Shown here: one piece after another, positions 8,656 to 16,799 of the stretch | How the letters are laid out: the number at the start of each line of letters is the position of its first letter | How positions within the stretch are numbered: position 1 is the stretch's first letter | DNA from: JBBATK01 sp044224515 | Lineage (GTDB): Bacteria > Bacteroidota > Ignavibacteria > Kapaibacteriales > NICIL-2 | NCBI GenBank assembly: GCA_044224515.1 | Contig: JBGAKH010000005.1 | Coordinates: 1 to 64,000 of the forward strand | Direction: 5' to 3' | DNA length: 64,000 bases | Position numbers and translations under genes: made by a program | Notes under the pieces: generated by a model | Databases searched by the model: none | Told to the model about the DNA's origin: nothing | The model's input: only the letters and a program-made list of their open reading frames with translations

Positions 8656-8658
8656 AGT

Positions 8659-9207
8659 TTATTTCTTCACGGCGTAAATTCTTGATCGTAACACGGGCGT
8701 TTTTTCATTGGCAAAGCCTTGGCTCTGCATGACGGCATCTACTGGCACAACGAGGTTCTCATCTCGGATCAAAACCAAGTTGTAGACATGGGTGAAAGGG
8801 TTTGCTGGAGCGTTTTCTGGCCTCCATGCAATCACCTTAAACCACACCTCAAATCCCATTGCAAGTGCCAGTGAGGCAAAGAGCGTTGCCAGGTCATCAC
8901 AATCACCTTCAAAGTCTGTGGTGATCGTGTGGCGCGGGCTTCTCACGTACTCATCGTGTCCGTCACTTGTGTACTTCACATTGCTCACGATCCAGTTGAA
9001 GGCAGCCAAGAGTCGCTGGCGATCGGTCTTGGCTTTGTCAAAGCTTCGCGCGAGCTTTCGTATGTGCGCGTCGCTTGCGTCTCGTCTGGCATACTGACTC
9101 ATGAGCTGAACTGTCAGCCTTACACCTTCATCGCCGGAGGGAAGCGCGCCAAAGTCCCAGAGCTTTTGACCGCTTGCAGTTCTGGCCTTTAGCTCACCTT
9201 TAAGCAT
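8659..9207 (-). CDS. transglutaminase-like cysteine protease fold protein (182 aa)
   Basis: The transglutaminase-like core is visible: a Cys in F-E-G-D-C-D-D-L-A-T-L-F-A, followed about 30 residues later by a His in F-T-H-V-Y-N-L-V-L and then an Asp in V-P-V-D-A-V-M. This Cys-His-Asp order is the family's catalytic triad, used for protein crosslinking or, commonly in bacteria, for peptide cleavage. The ATG at 9207 (MLKGELKAR) is chosen since the frame upstream of it lies over the 116-aa gene. The overlap with that gene is 8 bp. No signal peptide is seen. In this setting it could process or crosslink virion proteins, or act on the host envelope. That choice is inference. Confidence 0.8.
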   Translation of the reverse strand: MLKGELKARTASGQKLWDFGALPSGDEGVRLTVQLMSQYARRDASDAHIRKLARSFDKAKTDRQRLLAAFNWIVSNVKYTSDGHDEYVRSPRHTITTDFEGDCDDLATLFASLALAMGFEVWFKVIAWRPENAPANPFTHVYNLVLIRDENLVVPVDAVMQSQGFANEKTPVLRSRIYAVKK

Positions 9208-9550
9208 TGGTGGTGTCGCTTTTAGAGCTAAGAAGGTAGAAAGCAAGACTTGCACCAGCACCACAGGCAATTGCTGCGAGTGTATTCTTTGAGAAAGAAG
9301 CAACACCAGCTCCGACGACAATGCCAACGCCCATGCTAGGACCATACTCAGCAAGCATGATGCTGGCTTTAGATGCGACACCTTTCTTGCAGATCTCGGT
9401 AACAAAGCCTTCTGGTAGTGACTTTGCAGCCCTGCCCCACTTATCCGGCGGCAGCGTTTTAATCAGTGTACCTATTTGATCGATAGCAATTGCGCCAACG
9501 TCAATTGCTCCGATTCTGTCATCAAGTCCAAGTAATCGCATCTGCTCCAT
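9200..9550 (-). CDS. small membrane protein of the element (116 aa)
   Basis: Unrecognised. The N-terminal 65 residues are soluble and helical. Residues about 70-108 are Gly/Ala/Val-rich and hydrophobic, interrupted by a short polar Ser-Lys-Asn turn, which suggests a helical hairpin or two short membrane helices near the C-terminus. The ORF starts with an ATG at 9550 and ends 8 bp into the transglutaminase-like gene. Possible roles are a virion membrane protein or a lysis protein, neither provable from sequence. Confidence 0.6.
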   Translation of the reverse strand: MEQMRLLGLDDRIGAIDVGAIAIDQIGTLIKTLPPDKWGRAAKSLPEGFVTEICKKGVASKASIMLAEYGPSMGVGIVVGAGVASFSKNTLAAIACGAGASLAFYLLSSKSDTTNA

Positions 9551-9629
9551 GACTAACTCTGCCTTTCATGCTATATCTGATGTTCTAACGATAGTCTTGT
9601 GCCTTGCAGCTACAGTCGCGCAAAGACAC

Positions 9630-9902
9630 TTAGTTCGAGTAATTGTTCGTGAGCTCATCTGCCGCATACTTTACCAGGACCACGTGTGCTAGCTGCTCAG
9701 TACTAAGCGTTATACCAGATTCGCATTGCTCTCGCATGGCGTGCAGATAGCCTAACTCTGTTCCGATTCCAGACACTTGCGGGTAGCGGCAAGCGGACTC
9801 GATAGTTTCGCGTACTAAATCCGTTTCGCGCTGTAGCGTTGAAACTTCGTAGTTGCTCGACTCGTTCGGCTCACTTTGACTGTTTAGTTCTTCGTTTGTC
9901 AT
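9630..9902 (-). CDS. small acidic hypothetical protein (90 aa)
   Basis: Unrecognised small soluble protein, Glu/Ser/Asn-rich at the N-terminus and otherwise helical, with no membrane segment. The ATG at 9902 lies 22 bp after the 289-aa gene. No Shine-Dalgarno is seen. Acceptance rests on frame integrity and on position within the packed gene series. Confidence 0.5.
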   Translation of the reverse strand: MTNEELNSQSEPNESSNYEVSTLQRETDLVRETIESACRYPQVSGIGTELGYLHAMREQCESGITLSTEQLAHVVLVKYAADELTNNYSN

Positions 9903-9924
9903 GAGATGTCCATTGATTTGTTTC

Positions 9925-10794
9925 TTAGCCTTTTGCTTTGAATACTGAACTTGCTTGCCATACGATGTATGCAGTGAATCCCAAGCCTGCAGTTATCGCT
10001 ACCCACTTGAGAACCGTCCCAACCTGGCACCAATCCACACCAAGGAGCATGCAATCGGCCTGCGCACTATCGTCTTGTGCTTGAGTCGCTATGGCTTTGG
10101 CGTTTCCTAGGTATGACTTGGCTGCCTGGCTGGAATTAGTCCGATTTGCCTCGCTCGGTTCCATAACTGCCGGATGCACGATGGAAGTCCATGTGCGGGA
10201 TAGCCAGTAGAACACAACGCGGATGTAGTCTTCGCTGTAATTGCTCTTGAGAGTGTTTGCAAGAGTCTTGATGACCTTCTCAGGGTCTTGAGTATAGAAG
10301 GGAATTGTTGGAGTCTTCGCTTTACCAGTGGAGGCGACCTGCACGTAGTAGCGCAGGATCTTGTCGAAGTCTAGCTGTTGATAGCCTTGGTCTTCTGTAA
10401 ACCACTGGTGATTGACAGGGTTCTCGTTGATGACCGCGCGGTTGGCAAGGAATGAGCAAATGCACGCAGCTCGTAGAATCTCATCAAAGCCTGTCTTGCT
10501 GCACTTAGCGACAGCGGCAGAGACGTCAGTATTCGTGACTGTCTCAAATGCGTGAGCATTGTACGCCGTTGGTCCCAAATCTCCGCTCCATCGAGTGACA
10601 ATCTCTCCAAGACCATGCAACGGCGCAGCATCTAGCACGGAAACGTAGGGCACATCCGCAGTCTCAGCAACGCTACTTGTATCTGACTCAGTAAACGAGT
10701 CTACAGGCGAGAGACTCTGCGAGCAGTCAAGCAGTAGCTGATCTCTCAAAGTGTCTAGGTAACCCTGTCCAAGTCTTGTAGCGTAAACAATCAT
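9925..10794 (-). CDS. C-terminally membrane-anchored protein of the element (289 aa)
   Basis: Unrecognised. About 255 residues of soluble sequence are followed by one strong hydrophobic helix (about residues 260-282) and a short Lys-containing tail, a tail-anchor layout. Several Cys residues occur, including a C-I-C near residue 111. A Trp/Tyr-rich region lies at about 130-205. The ATG at 10794 is preceded by a 187-bp gap that separates this gene from the small basic gene at 10982. No family motif or nucleotide-binding site is seen. A virion-membrane or entry role is possible but unproven. Confidence 0.6.
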   Translation of the reverse strand: MIVYATRLGQGYLDTLRDQLLLDCSQSLSPVDSFTESDTSSVAETADVPYVSVLDAAPLHGLGEIVTRWSGDLGPTAYNAHAFETVTNTDVSAAVAKCSKTGFDEILRAACICSFLANRAVINENPVNHQWFTEDQGYQQLDFDKILRYYVQVASTGKAKTPTIPFYTQDPEKVIKTLANTLKSNYSEDYIRVVFYWLSRTWTSIVHPAVMEPSEANRTNSSQAAKSYLGNAKAIATQAQDDSAQADCMLLGVDWCQVGTVLKWVAITAGLGFTAYIVWQASSVFKAKG

Positions 10795-10981
10795 CGTATG
10801 GGTAGTGAGGCGCGCTGGGAAGAATCACGAGTGGTGACGTGAAGCTTCCCAAGCCGTACCCGGCAAATGCGCACCTGTATCACTGTTGTCATTGTGCAAC
10901 GAATGAGCGATGCGAAAGTAGGGTGGTAGGTAGACGGTTTCCGAGCGAGTGTTTTGATGCCAGATACCAGTTGCCTTCACG

Positions 10982-11236
10982 TTAGGCTTGCTCTAGCGAT
11001 TCTCTTTGCTCATGTTGTTTTGAAACCTCGTCGATCTTGGCCATCTCCACAGCCATTTGATTCAAGAGATTTGCGATCATTGACTCGTACTTCTTTCTAA
11101 TGCGCTGGATTTTTCGTCTGCGAACAGAGATAGGGTTCTTTCTCGACTCTAGTATCTTGTCTCTATTATGAGGGTAGTAGTGTCGATTGTATTCCTGGCG
11201 TTCAGTGCGAGAGTAACGATCCTTCCTTGCTGGCAT
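10982..11236 (-). CDS. small basic coiled-coil protein (84 aa)
   Basis: Unrecognised. The first 50 residues are very basic and rich in Arg, Lys, Tyr and His (RYSRTERQEYNRHYY, then RRRKIQRIRKKYE). The C-terminal part is a short acidic amphipathic helix. This is the composition of a small nucleic-acid-binding protein. It is the gene nearest the attachment site, where an excisionase or repressor often lies, but no helix-turn-helix pattern can be recognised, so this stays a suggestion. Confidence 0.55.
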   Translation of the reverse strand: MPARKDRYSRTERQEYNRHYYPHNRDKILESRKNPISVRRRKIQRIRKKYESMIANLLNQMAVEMAKIDEVSKQHEQRESLEQA

Positions 11237-11336
11237 AGTACGTGTTTAGCTTTAGTTGATTTTATCCACAGTTTGAGTACCTTCTCCACTTTTTCTTGGC
11301 ACGATTTTCACGGCAAGGCACAACAAATAATTATTA

Positions 11337-11356
11337 TCCCTACAGATTCCCTACAG
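11337..11356. repeat. direct repeat pair next to the attachment site
   Basis: The 9-mer TCCCTACAG occurs twice with an 11-bp period (11337-11345 and 11348-11356), about 45 bp inside the element from the tRNA fragment. Short, helically phased repeats beside an att site can be arm-type integrase sites or excisionase sites. This is inference. Confidence 0.5.
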
Positions 11357-11402
11357 TGTCCATAAAAACGGCTTTTTTAGCTAAACAGTGTATGTTAACA
11401 CA

Positions 11403-11450
11403 TGATTTGTAATCAGCAGGTCGTTGGTTCGAGTCCGACAAGTGGCTCCA
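11403..11450 (+). other. attR: displaced 3' fragment of tRNA-Thr(UGU)
   Basis: The sequence reproduces the 3' half of a bacterial tRNA-Thr: anticodon loop TTTGTAA with anticodon TGT, variable loop, T-arm GTTGG-TTCGAGT-CCGAC, acceptor strand AAGTGGC, then T and an encoded CCA at 11448-11450. Upstream there is no 5' acceptor strand GCCACTT and the 5' side of the anticodon stem pairs for only three base pairs, so the gene is broken at about 11402. This is the signature of integration with crossover in the anticodon arm: the element supplies a new 3' end at the far side and leaves this copy as attR. Confidence 0.8.
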
Positions 11451-11455
11451 CTGTA

Positions 11456-11492
11456 AATCCCTTGCAAGTTTTGACTTGCAAGGGATTTTTTG
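11456..11492 (+). terminator. intrinsic terminator of the tRNA-Thr gene
   Basis: A perfect 14-bp stem (AATCCCTTGCAAGT / ACTTGCAAGGGATT) with loop TTTG, followed by TTTTTG. It lies 5 bp after the encoded CCA, so it is the original host tRNA terminator left on the right side of the insertion. Confidence 0.85.
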
Positions 11493-12338
11493 TTTGCGGT
11501 CTGAACGGCATTTTTGGGATATGCACACAATTTGAATACACTTTAGCGTCAAATAGTCTGATGTTGGCCGTTGGAAGCATGCTAGGAAAATCAACATCCG
11601 ACGAACCTCTATTTCCACCGAAGCCGGTTCATTGGTTCCCCGTATAATGTCCTTACTGATCCGCAATGTAACAAGTAGAATGAGCAGGACTTCAAGCGAT
11701 AAAGTTGGCACAGCGGCCACGAAAGTTCCGGATCAATCTGCTGTCGATTTGGTGGGACAGGAGAGGCGGATGTTCCAGTGATGGCGCTGTGGTGCATTGG
11801 TGTAGAGCGGCAAAACATCAATGATCCAAAGCACTTAGTGCGCGTCTTCATCATCTCAAAGAAGATAGTGCCACGCAACGCTACGCAAAATCGCTCGCTT
11901 CAAAGGTGGCGTCATCTGCGCATCGTTCACGCAACCCGCATCACATTGAACTCGCGTTTTCGATGCAATTGCACGAGGTTGTAAAACGAGTTTACTCATT
12001 CTAGTTGGCCGGACTAGCGTAGTCCTCAATTCCTGTCTTCTGTTCACCTGTCCGTTCTCTGATAGTTGCTTCAAGGAGAACGTTCACCACAAACCCGTGG
12101 TGGAAGCCACCTGAGCGCAATCAGTCCCTCACCTGACCGACATCATAGAGGAGGGCATTCGCATCACCTACATTTGAAGCAGGAACGCATCGTTCCTCGC
12201 ATATCCTGATTTCTCTTGACAGTGTAATGAAGAATGTTACGGATACGCGCGGCGCACTGAAGGCTTTGTGGGTTCTGCTTGCTTTCGGAGGGCCGTTCAA
12301 ACCATGAGTTTGCGGGACCCATTCACTATGGGGGTAGT
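11493..12338. other. noncoding stretch beside the insertion
   Basis: No supported gene on either strand. Small ORFs here have no recognisable content. A TACATTTG at 12169-12176 resembles a Bacteroidota -7 box for the beta-helix gene, but there is no TTG at the right distance upstream, so it is not called. Confidence 0.6.
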
Positions 12339-13397
12339 ATGAAACGCCAACTTTTCTTTGTCATCCTTCTTGCGCTGACCTTAGGAATCGTGTCACCGCT
12401 CGTTTCGCAGTCCAGTTTTGCCGTCGTAAAGAGCTCAGGGACGACGATCGTGCGCTCAACACTGAAAGATGCAGTGGATGCAGCATCAACGGGTGACATC
12501 ATTTACTTGCCATCCGGAAACATCGCGGTAACCGGACTTACCATCAACAAAGGTGTGCATCTCATTGGAATGGGATACCACCCGGATTCAACCGGCGCTG
12601 CCGGTCAAACCGTTGTCAACGGCAATCTTGTTTTTGTTAGCGGTGCCGACGGAGGCTCTGTGCAAGGCGTGTTTGTCAATGGTGCAATTCAGTTCGGCAC
12701 CGGTCCAACAAACAATGAGGTCCACAACTTCGTGATCAGTCGTTGTTACATAGCAGGTGCATTGTATCTGGCACACGACTGGTCTATCACGTCCAATAGC
12801 TCCAACTTCACGATCAGCGAGAACATCATCAACTACGGTATATGCGGTGCAAGAGCGTCGAATGTTGTACTTGCCAACAACATCATCGTGCAAATCGACA
12901 TACTGTTTCGTCCAATCACTCTCTTTGCAAATGCCATCATCCAAAACAATATTCTCATCCCGCTCGACAACAGTGTATCAAATGGTGTAACAGGTACTAC
13001 CTTCAAAAACAACGTCATTGTCCTCGGCACCCTTGCCTATGTGAACGAGTACAGCGGAAACATCTATCTGAATAATCTGCATAGCTCACCATCCGGACTC
13101 AACTCTGCGGGTGTCACTACTAGTAACGGCAATGTGTACATCACACGTGATAACATGTTCGTCAAACAGAGCGGAGGCCGATACAGCTTTACGGACGACT
13201 ATCATCTGAGCGCTGCCGCGCTCAGCGCAATCAAGGGAACCGACGGAACACAAGTTGGCATTTACGGTTCGGCTACAGCGTTCAAAGATGGTGGCATGCC
13301 ACCAAATCCTGCAATCCTTCAAGCAAAAGTCGCAACAAAAACGAATGCGAAAGGAAAGCTGGAAGTAGAATTCAAAGTCCAAACTCAATCCAAATAG
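12339..13397 (+). CDS. secreted right-handed beta-helix protein (352 aa)
   Basis: Begins with a signal peptide (MKRQLFFVILLALTLGIV, then a Val-Ser-Gln cleavage region). The ATG at 12339 is chosen because an in-frame upstream start at 12279 would place 20 polar residues before it. The body has repeated short strands ending in Asn/Gly turns (NFTISENIINYG, NVVLANNIIVQ, AIIQNNILIPL, TTFKNNVIVLG), the pattern of a parallel beta-helix as in pectate-lyase-like and right-handed beta-helix proteins. No catalytic residues can be assigned. No clear T9SS sorting domain is present at the C-terminus, which is Lys-rich. It precedes the large T9SS protein gene by 13 bp, so the two are probably one operon. 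Confidence 0.75.
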   Translation: MKRQLFFVILLALTLGIVSPLVSQSSFAVVKSSGTTIVRSTLKDAVDAASTGDIIYLPSGNIAVTGLTINKGVHLIGMGYHPDSTGAAGQTVVNGNLVFVSGADGGSVQGVFVNGAIQFGTGPTNNEVHNFVISRCYIAGALYLAHDWSITSNSSNFTISENIINYGICGARASNVVLANNIIVQIDILFRPITLFANAIIQNNILIPLDNSVSNGVTGTTFKNNVIVLGTLAYVNEYSGNIYLNNLHSSPSGLNSAGVTTSNGNVYITRDNMFVKQSGGRYSFTDDYHLSAAALSAIKGTDGTQVGIYGSATAFKDGGMPPNPAILQAKVATKTNAKGKLEVEFKVQTQSK

Positions 13398-13410
13398 GTG
13401 TGGAGGACTT

Positions 13411-16400
13411 ATGAAAAAGATACTCCCTGTATTGATTTATCTTGGCCTTGCCCTACCGGCGCTGTCCCAGCGTATCACAACCATGGAATACTGGTTCGAT
13501 GGTGTCTATTCGCAAAAAGTGTCCAAGACGATTAGCGCATCCGCTAGTCTGGCGACAATTGTCGAGTCGTTGGACGTCCCAACTCTTCCTAATGGCTTCC
13601 ACACGCTTTCCGTGCGTTTTCAAGACAATACTTCCAAGTGGTCCTCCGCGCTTGATCGACTCTTCTTCAAAGCAGAAGCGGCAAGCACAGCTGCGTCAGC
13701 CATTGTAGCGGTTGAGTATTGGGTTGACGGACTACGAGCAAATGCAGTACGGAAGACAGTGGCGGGTTTCAATGGTGTCTATCTTGACCAGCTCGACATT
13801 GCAAGTATCCCGAACGTGGGCGATGGCATCCATAGTTTCTTTATTCGTTTTCTCGATAACAATGGATTATGGACAAGCACGTACGAGCACGTGTTCTTTA
13901 AAGCCGGAGCAACAAGCGACAATGAATTCCTGATGACCAAGATGCGTTATTGGTTTGATAGCGACTCTTCGCATATCGTTGAAGTAGCGCTGCCAAACGC
14001 GGCGCGCACCATTGATCTCCAGCAGTTCATCAACCTAAAAACCTCGTCCCCGGATGTTTTCCCTCTCTTATTCAGCATTCAATTTGGAGACAACAGCGGG
14101 CTCTGGTCTGCTGTGTATGTGAAGGACTTTGTTCCGGAGCCTTCGTTTGAGACCTACCAATATCTAAACACGATATCCTTTCGTAACACAAGCAGTTTTG
14201 CTCGAGTCTTTCGATGGAATTTCGGAGATGGAACGAGCGACACTACCGTCAATCCGACGCATAGCTACAAAGCCCCCGGTGTCTACACCGTGACGCTCAG
14301 CGCAACGAATTCTCTTGGCACTCGTGATAGTTTCGACGTCGTTCAAGTACGCGGTCTGCGAGAAGTTGTGAGCAACAGAGCCGGCAACGGAGGCGATGCT
14401 TCGATATTGGTGTATGGAGCAGGTTTCGATAAAGATGCTAAAGTGTGGCTGGAAGGACCGGCGACTATCCAAGCAGACACGTCATACATTGAGCGAATGG
14501 ATGCCGTCTACGCGCGCTTTGACCTTCGCTCGAAACCGGTAGGTGTGTACGATGTCGCGGTTCAGTTTCCGGGCGATACCGTTATGCGTCTGCGTCAAGC
14601 GTTCACGATTGAAACTGCTACGGCAGCGCAACCATTCGTGAGTGTCGACGGGCGTAACCGTATTCTATTCGGACGTTGGCAGAGCTACCAGATGACGATC
14701 GGAAACAGCGGAAACGTGGATGCAAGCGGGGTTCCATTGATTTTGGTCGTGAGTAAGTCCGACGGACTTGAACTCGATTTCCGCAATCTGCAGATTGGCG
14801 TCTCATCCTATACGAGTAAAGCGGGATTGAGTTATCTCCTTGACAGCATCCCGGATCGTTTTGAAATCGACGAGCTTTTTGGAGAACCCTTCAACGGCTA
14901 CGTGTACGTCTTTTACATCCCGAGCATTCCTGCAAACTCGAGTCGAACGCTGGAGCTTAAGATCAAAACAAACCAAAGTTTCAAGCTCTACTCATGGATG
15001 AATGCGCCGTACTTCCAATCGCCCTTCGACGATGCTGTAGCCTCGTGCATCAATGAGGCACTGGCATGGTATGTTATGGAGAAAGGACTCGATCTTGGTC
15101 TGAAGTTCATTCCGGGCGCAGGCTGTCTAAAGAACATTGGAAAAGAGTCGTATGGCATGATGTCTCGCGTTATCGAACGAAAGATAGGTAAGGACTTAGA
15201 TGGTAAACCCTACAAGACCTGGGGTGAATGGGCTTGGGGTTGGGGCAACTGGGCTGTAGACATGACAGCCATCGGAGTAGGCTGCGCTATGGATGTGTTC
15301 CCACCAACCAAAGCTGCCAAGTTCGCCTATGCCTCATACAAGACCATTATCGAGCTCAACAAAATCAAGAAAGACATTCGAAAACTGGCATCTGTCGATG
15401 CGAAATGTCGGGAAAAGTTCAAGCACCTTTCCAAAAAAGATCAGTATGTGGCAGCCGTGAGCTCGTTCGACCCGAACGAGTTGATTGGTCCGCCGGGTTT
15501 CGGCGCCGATCGTTTCACAAACAATCAGAGTCCGTTTACCTACAGCATCTTCTTCGAAAACAAAGCAAACGCGGGTGCTGCGGCACAAGAAGTAGTTGTA
15601 ATTGATACGCTAGATAAAACTTCGTTTGATCTCTCCACCTTCGCCTTCGGCGCATTTAGCTACGGGAACACCATCACGCATCCGTTGAGTACCGTCTCTC
15701 ACTTTACAATGAACATCGATTCAGTCCGTAACAAACGAGAGATGTTGCGTGTGAATGCCGAGCTTGATACTGCAAGCGGAATAGTAAAGTGGCAGTTCAT
15801 TACGCTTGATCCAACGACGATGGATTACCCGGAAGATCCCGATGCCGGATTCTTACCTCCGAACATCAATGCACCTGAGGGTGAGGGAAGCGTTCGCTTC
15901 AGTGTTAAACTACGTCCGGGAATGGTCGAAGGTGTCCCAATTAGCAATCGTGCTAAGATTATCTTCGATCTCAACGCTCCATTGTACACAAACCTGTATT
16001 CTAACACGTTGGACCTCAGCGCGCCTCAGTCGCGTCTCACGGAAGTGCGCTCAACTACCACTCCGTACCTTTATCGCTTCCACGTTTCTGCGTCTGATTC
16101 ACTAAGTGGTGTTCGCTACGTCACGCTCTACGGATCACGGAACGATAGTGCCTATGCACCGCTCATGCTTAGTGCACAGAACACCTTTAGCTATCAATGT
16201 GAGCCGGGTGTACGATATGCATTTTTCTCTATCGCAACCGATAGTGTTGGAAACGAAGAGCCCATGAAGACGGCTGCAGAACAAAGTTCGCAAAGTGTCG
16301 ATGTGTCGGATGAGTTCCCTGCTGTAATTGAAGAACACCCGACAATTGCTCCAAATCCTGTTAGTTCGCAATTGACACTCTTTTACACCGTGCGCACCGC

Positions 16401-16587
16401 GGGTGAGGTAGAACTGAGCATCATCGATGCGCTCTCGAAGACTGTGTACGGAAGCGTGCGGGAGTTCTTGAGTGAAGGACATCAGCATTCGCTCCTTGAT
16501 GTCTCCTCGTTACCGAACGGAGTGTACTATGTGCGCGTCGTGAGCGCTCATGAGCAACAAAGCATTAAGTTCGTTGTCGTGCACTAA
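13411..16587 (+). CDS. large secreted T9SS cargo protein with PKD domain (1058 aa)
   Basis: Starts with a signal peptide (LPVLIYLGLALPALSQ) and has a GGAGGA Shine-Dalgarno 4 nt before the ATG. About residues 23-240 contain three tandem ~70-residue repeats, each with a Y-W-[FV]-D entry and an F-x-D-N-x-[GS]-x-W exit. Residues about 255-320 are a PKD domain (WNFGDGTSDTTVNPTHSY). The region around 690-870 begins with S-F-D-P-N-E and Y-S-I-F-F-E-N, the pattern of the conserved DUF7619-like module of Bacteroidota surface proteins. The C-terminal ~80 residues (IAPNPVSSQLTLFY to GVYYVRVVS) are a T9SS type A sorting domain. Probably exported to the cell surface. Substrate is unknown. Confidence 0.85.
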   Translation: MKKILPVLIYLGLALPALSQRITTMEYWFDGVYSQKVSKTISASASLATIVESLDVPTLPNGFHTLSVRFQDNTSKWSSALDRLFFKAEAASTAASAIVAVEYWVDGLRANAVRKTVAGFNGVYLDQLDIASIPNVGDGIHSFFIRFLDNNGLWTSTYEHVFFKAGATSDNEFLMTKMRYWFDSDSSHIVEVALPNAARTIDLQQFINLKTSSPDVFPLLFSIQFGDNSGLWSAVYVKDFVPEPSFETYQYLNTISFRNTSSFARVFRWNFGDGTSDTTVNPTHSYKAPGVYTVTLSATNSLGTRDSFDVVQVRGLREVVSNRAGNGGDASILVYGAGFDKDAKVWLEGPATIQADTSYIERMDAVYARFDLRSKPVGVYDVAVQFPGDTVMRLRQAFTIETATAAQPFVSVDGRNRILFGRWQSYQMTIGNSGNVDASGVPLILVVSKSDGLELDFRNLQIGVSSYTSKAGLSYLLDSIPDRFEIDELFGEPFNGYVYVFYIPSIPANSSRTLELKIKTNQSFKLYSWMNAPYFQSPFDDAVASCINEALAWYVMEKGLDLGLKFIPGAGCLKNIGKESYGMMSRVIERKIGKDLDGKPYKTWGEWAWGWGNWAVDMTAIGVGCAMDVFPPTKAAKFAYASYKTIIELNKIKKDIRKLASVDAKCREKFKHLSKKDQYVAAVSSFDPNELIGPPGFGADRFTNNQSPFTYSIFFENKANAGAAAQEVVVIDTLDKTSFDLSTFAFGAFSYGNTITHPLSTVSHFTMNIDSVRNKREMLRVNAELDTASGIVKWQFITLDPTTMDYPEDPDAGFLPPNINAPEGEGSVRFSVKLRPGMVEGVPISNRAKIIFDLNAPLYTNLYSNTLDLSAPQSRLTEVRSTTTPYLYRFHVSASDSLSGVRYVTLYGSRNDSAYAPLMLSAQNTFSYQCEPGVRYAFFSIATDSVGNEEPMKTAAEQSSQSVDVSDEFPAVIEEHPTIAPNPVSSQLTLFYTVRTAGEVELSIIDALSKTVYGSVREFLSEGHQHSLLDVSSLPNGVYYVRVVSAHEQQSIKFVVVH

Positions 16588-16696
16588 GACAACAGTGTCA
16601 TTGAAGAGTACTCTTGTGATGCGCATATCCTTAGGGCTTAGCAAGTGGTTCACAACGACCTGCTTGATGAAATCAGAAGCAGCAGCATCGTCCAAG

Positions 16697-16734
16697 AAGG
16701 CACAGAAGTCAAACGCTGTGCCTTCATTTTTTTT
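16697..16734 (+). terminator. intrinsic terminator after the T9SS protein gene
   Basis: Stem AAGGCACAG / CTGTGCCTT with a 10-nt loop, followed by CATTTTTTTT on the plus strand. It lies 110 bp downstream of the stop of the 1058-aa gene. Confidence 0.75.
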
Positions 16735-16799
16735 GTAGGCAGCAAGAATTGTTCTCGCTTTTCGTGCCAATCGGTTCAAGCGTCATTCTCAACGATGTA

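Larger units (their letters stand above)
1..11450. mobile_element. right part of an integrated virus-like element (provirus) in tRNA-Thr
   Basis: Some 17 closely spaced or overlapping minus-strand genes fill this stretch up to a tRNA-Thr 3' fragment at 11403-11450. Recognisable functions are a lytic transglycosylase (1960-2475) and a transglutaminase-like protein (8659-9207). Several others have single membrane spans, Cys-rich domains or beta-rich sequence. I see no tail, portal, terminase, relaxase, T4SS, integrase or Walker-A ATPase genes, so a tailed phage or conjugative element is unlikely from the visible part. A small tailless (membrane-containing or ssDNA-type) phage is the best inference. 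The left end and presumably integrase and replication genes lie outside the window. Confidence 0.7.

Noticed and set aside
9208..9405. 66-residue N-terminal extension of the transglutaminase-like gene
   Set aside because: It lies wholly over the 116-aa membrane gene and looks like its shadow in another frame.
11340..11720. minus-strand ORF of 126 aa containing LSDSNQRPADYKSC
   Set aside because: This is the well-known spurious translation of a tRNA gene read in reverse. It runs through the tRNA-Thr fragment and the terminator.
12169..12176. TACATTTG before the beta-helix gene as promoter
   Set aside because: No TTG at 17-21 nt upstream and 160 bp from the start codon. Chance occurrence is likely.
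16510..16779. minus-strand ORF of 89 aa overlapping the end of the 1058-aa gene
   Set aside because: TTG start, 78-bp overlap with the T9SS sorting domain coding end, and its central codons lie on the terminator hairpin at 16697-16734.
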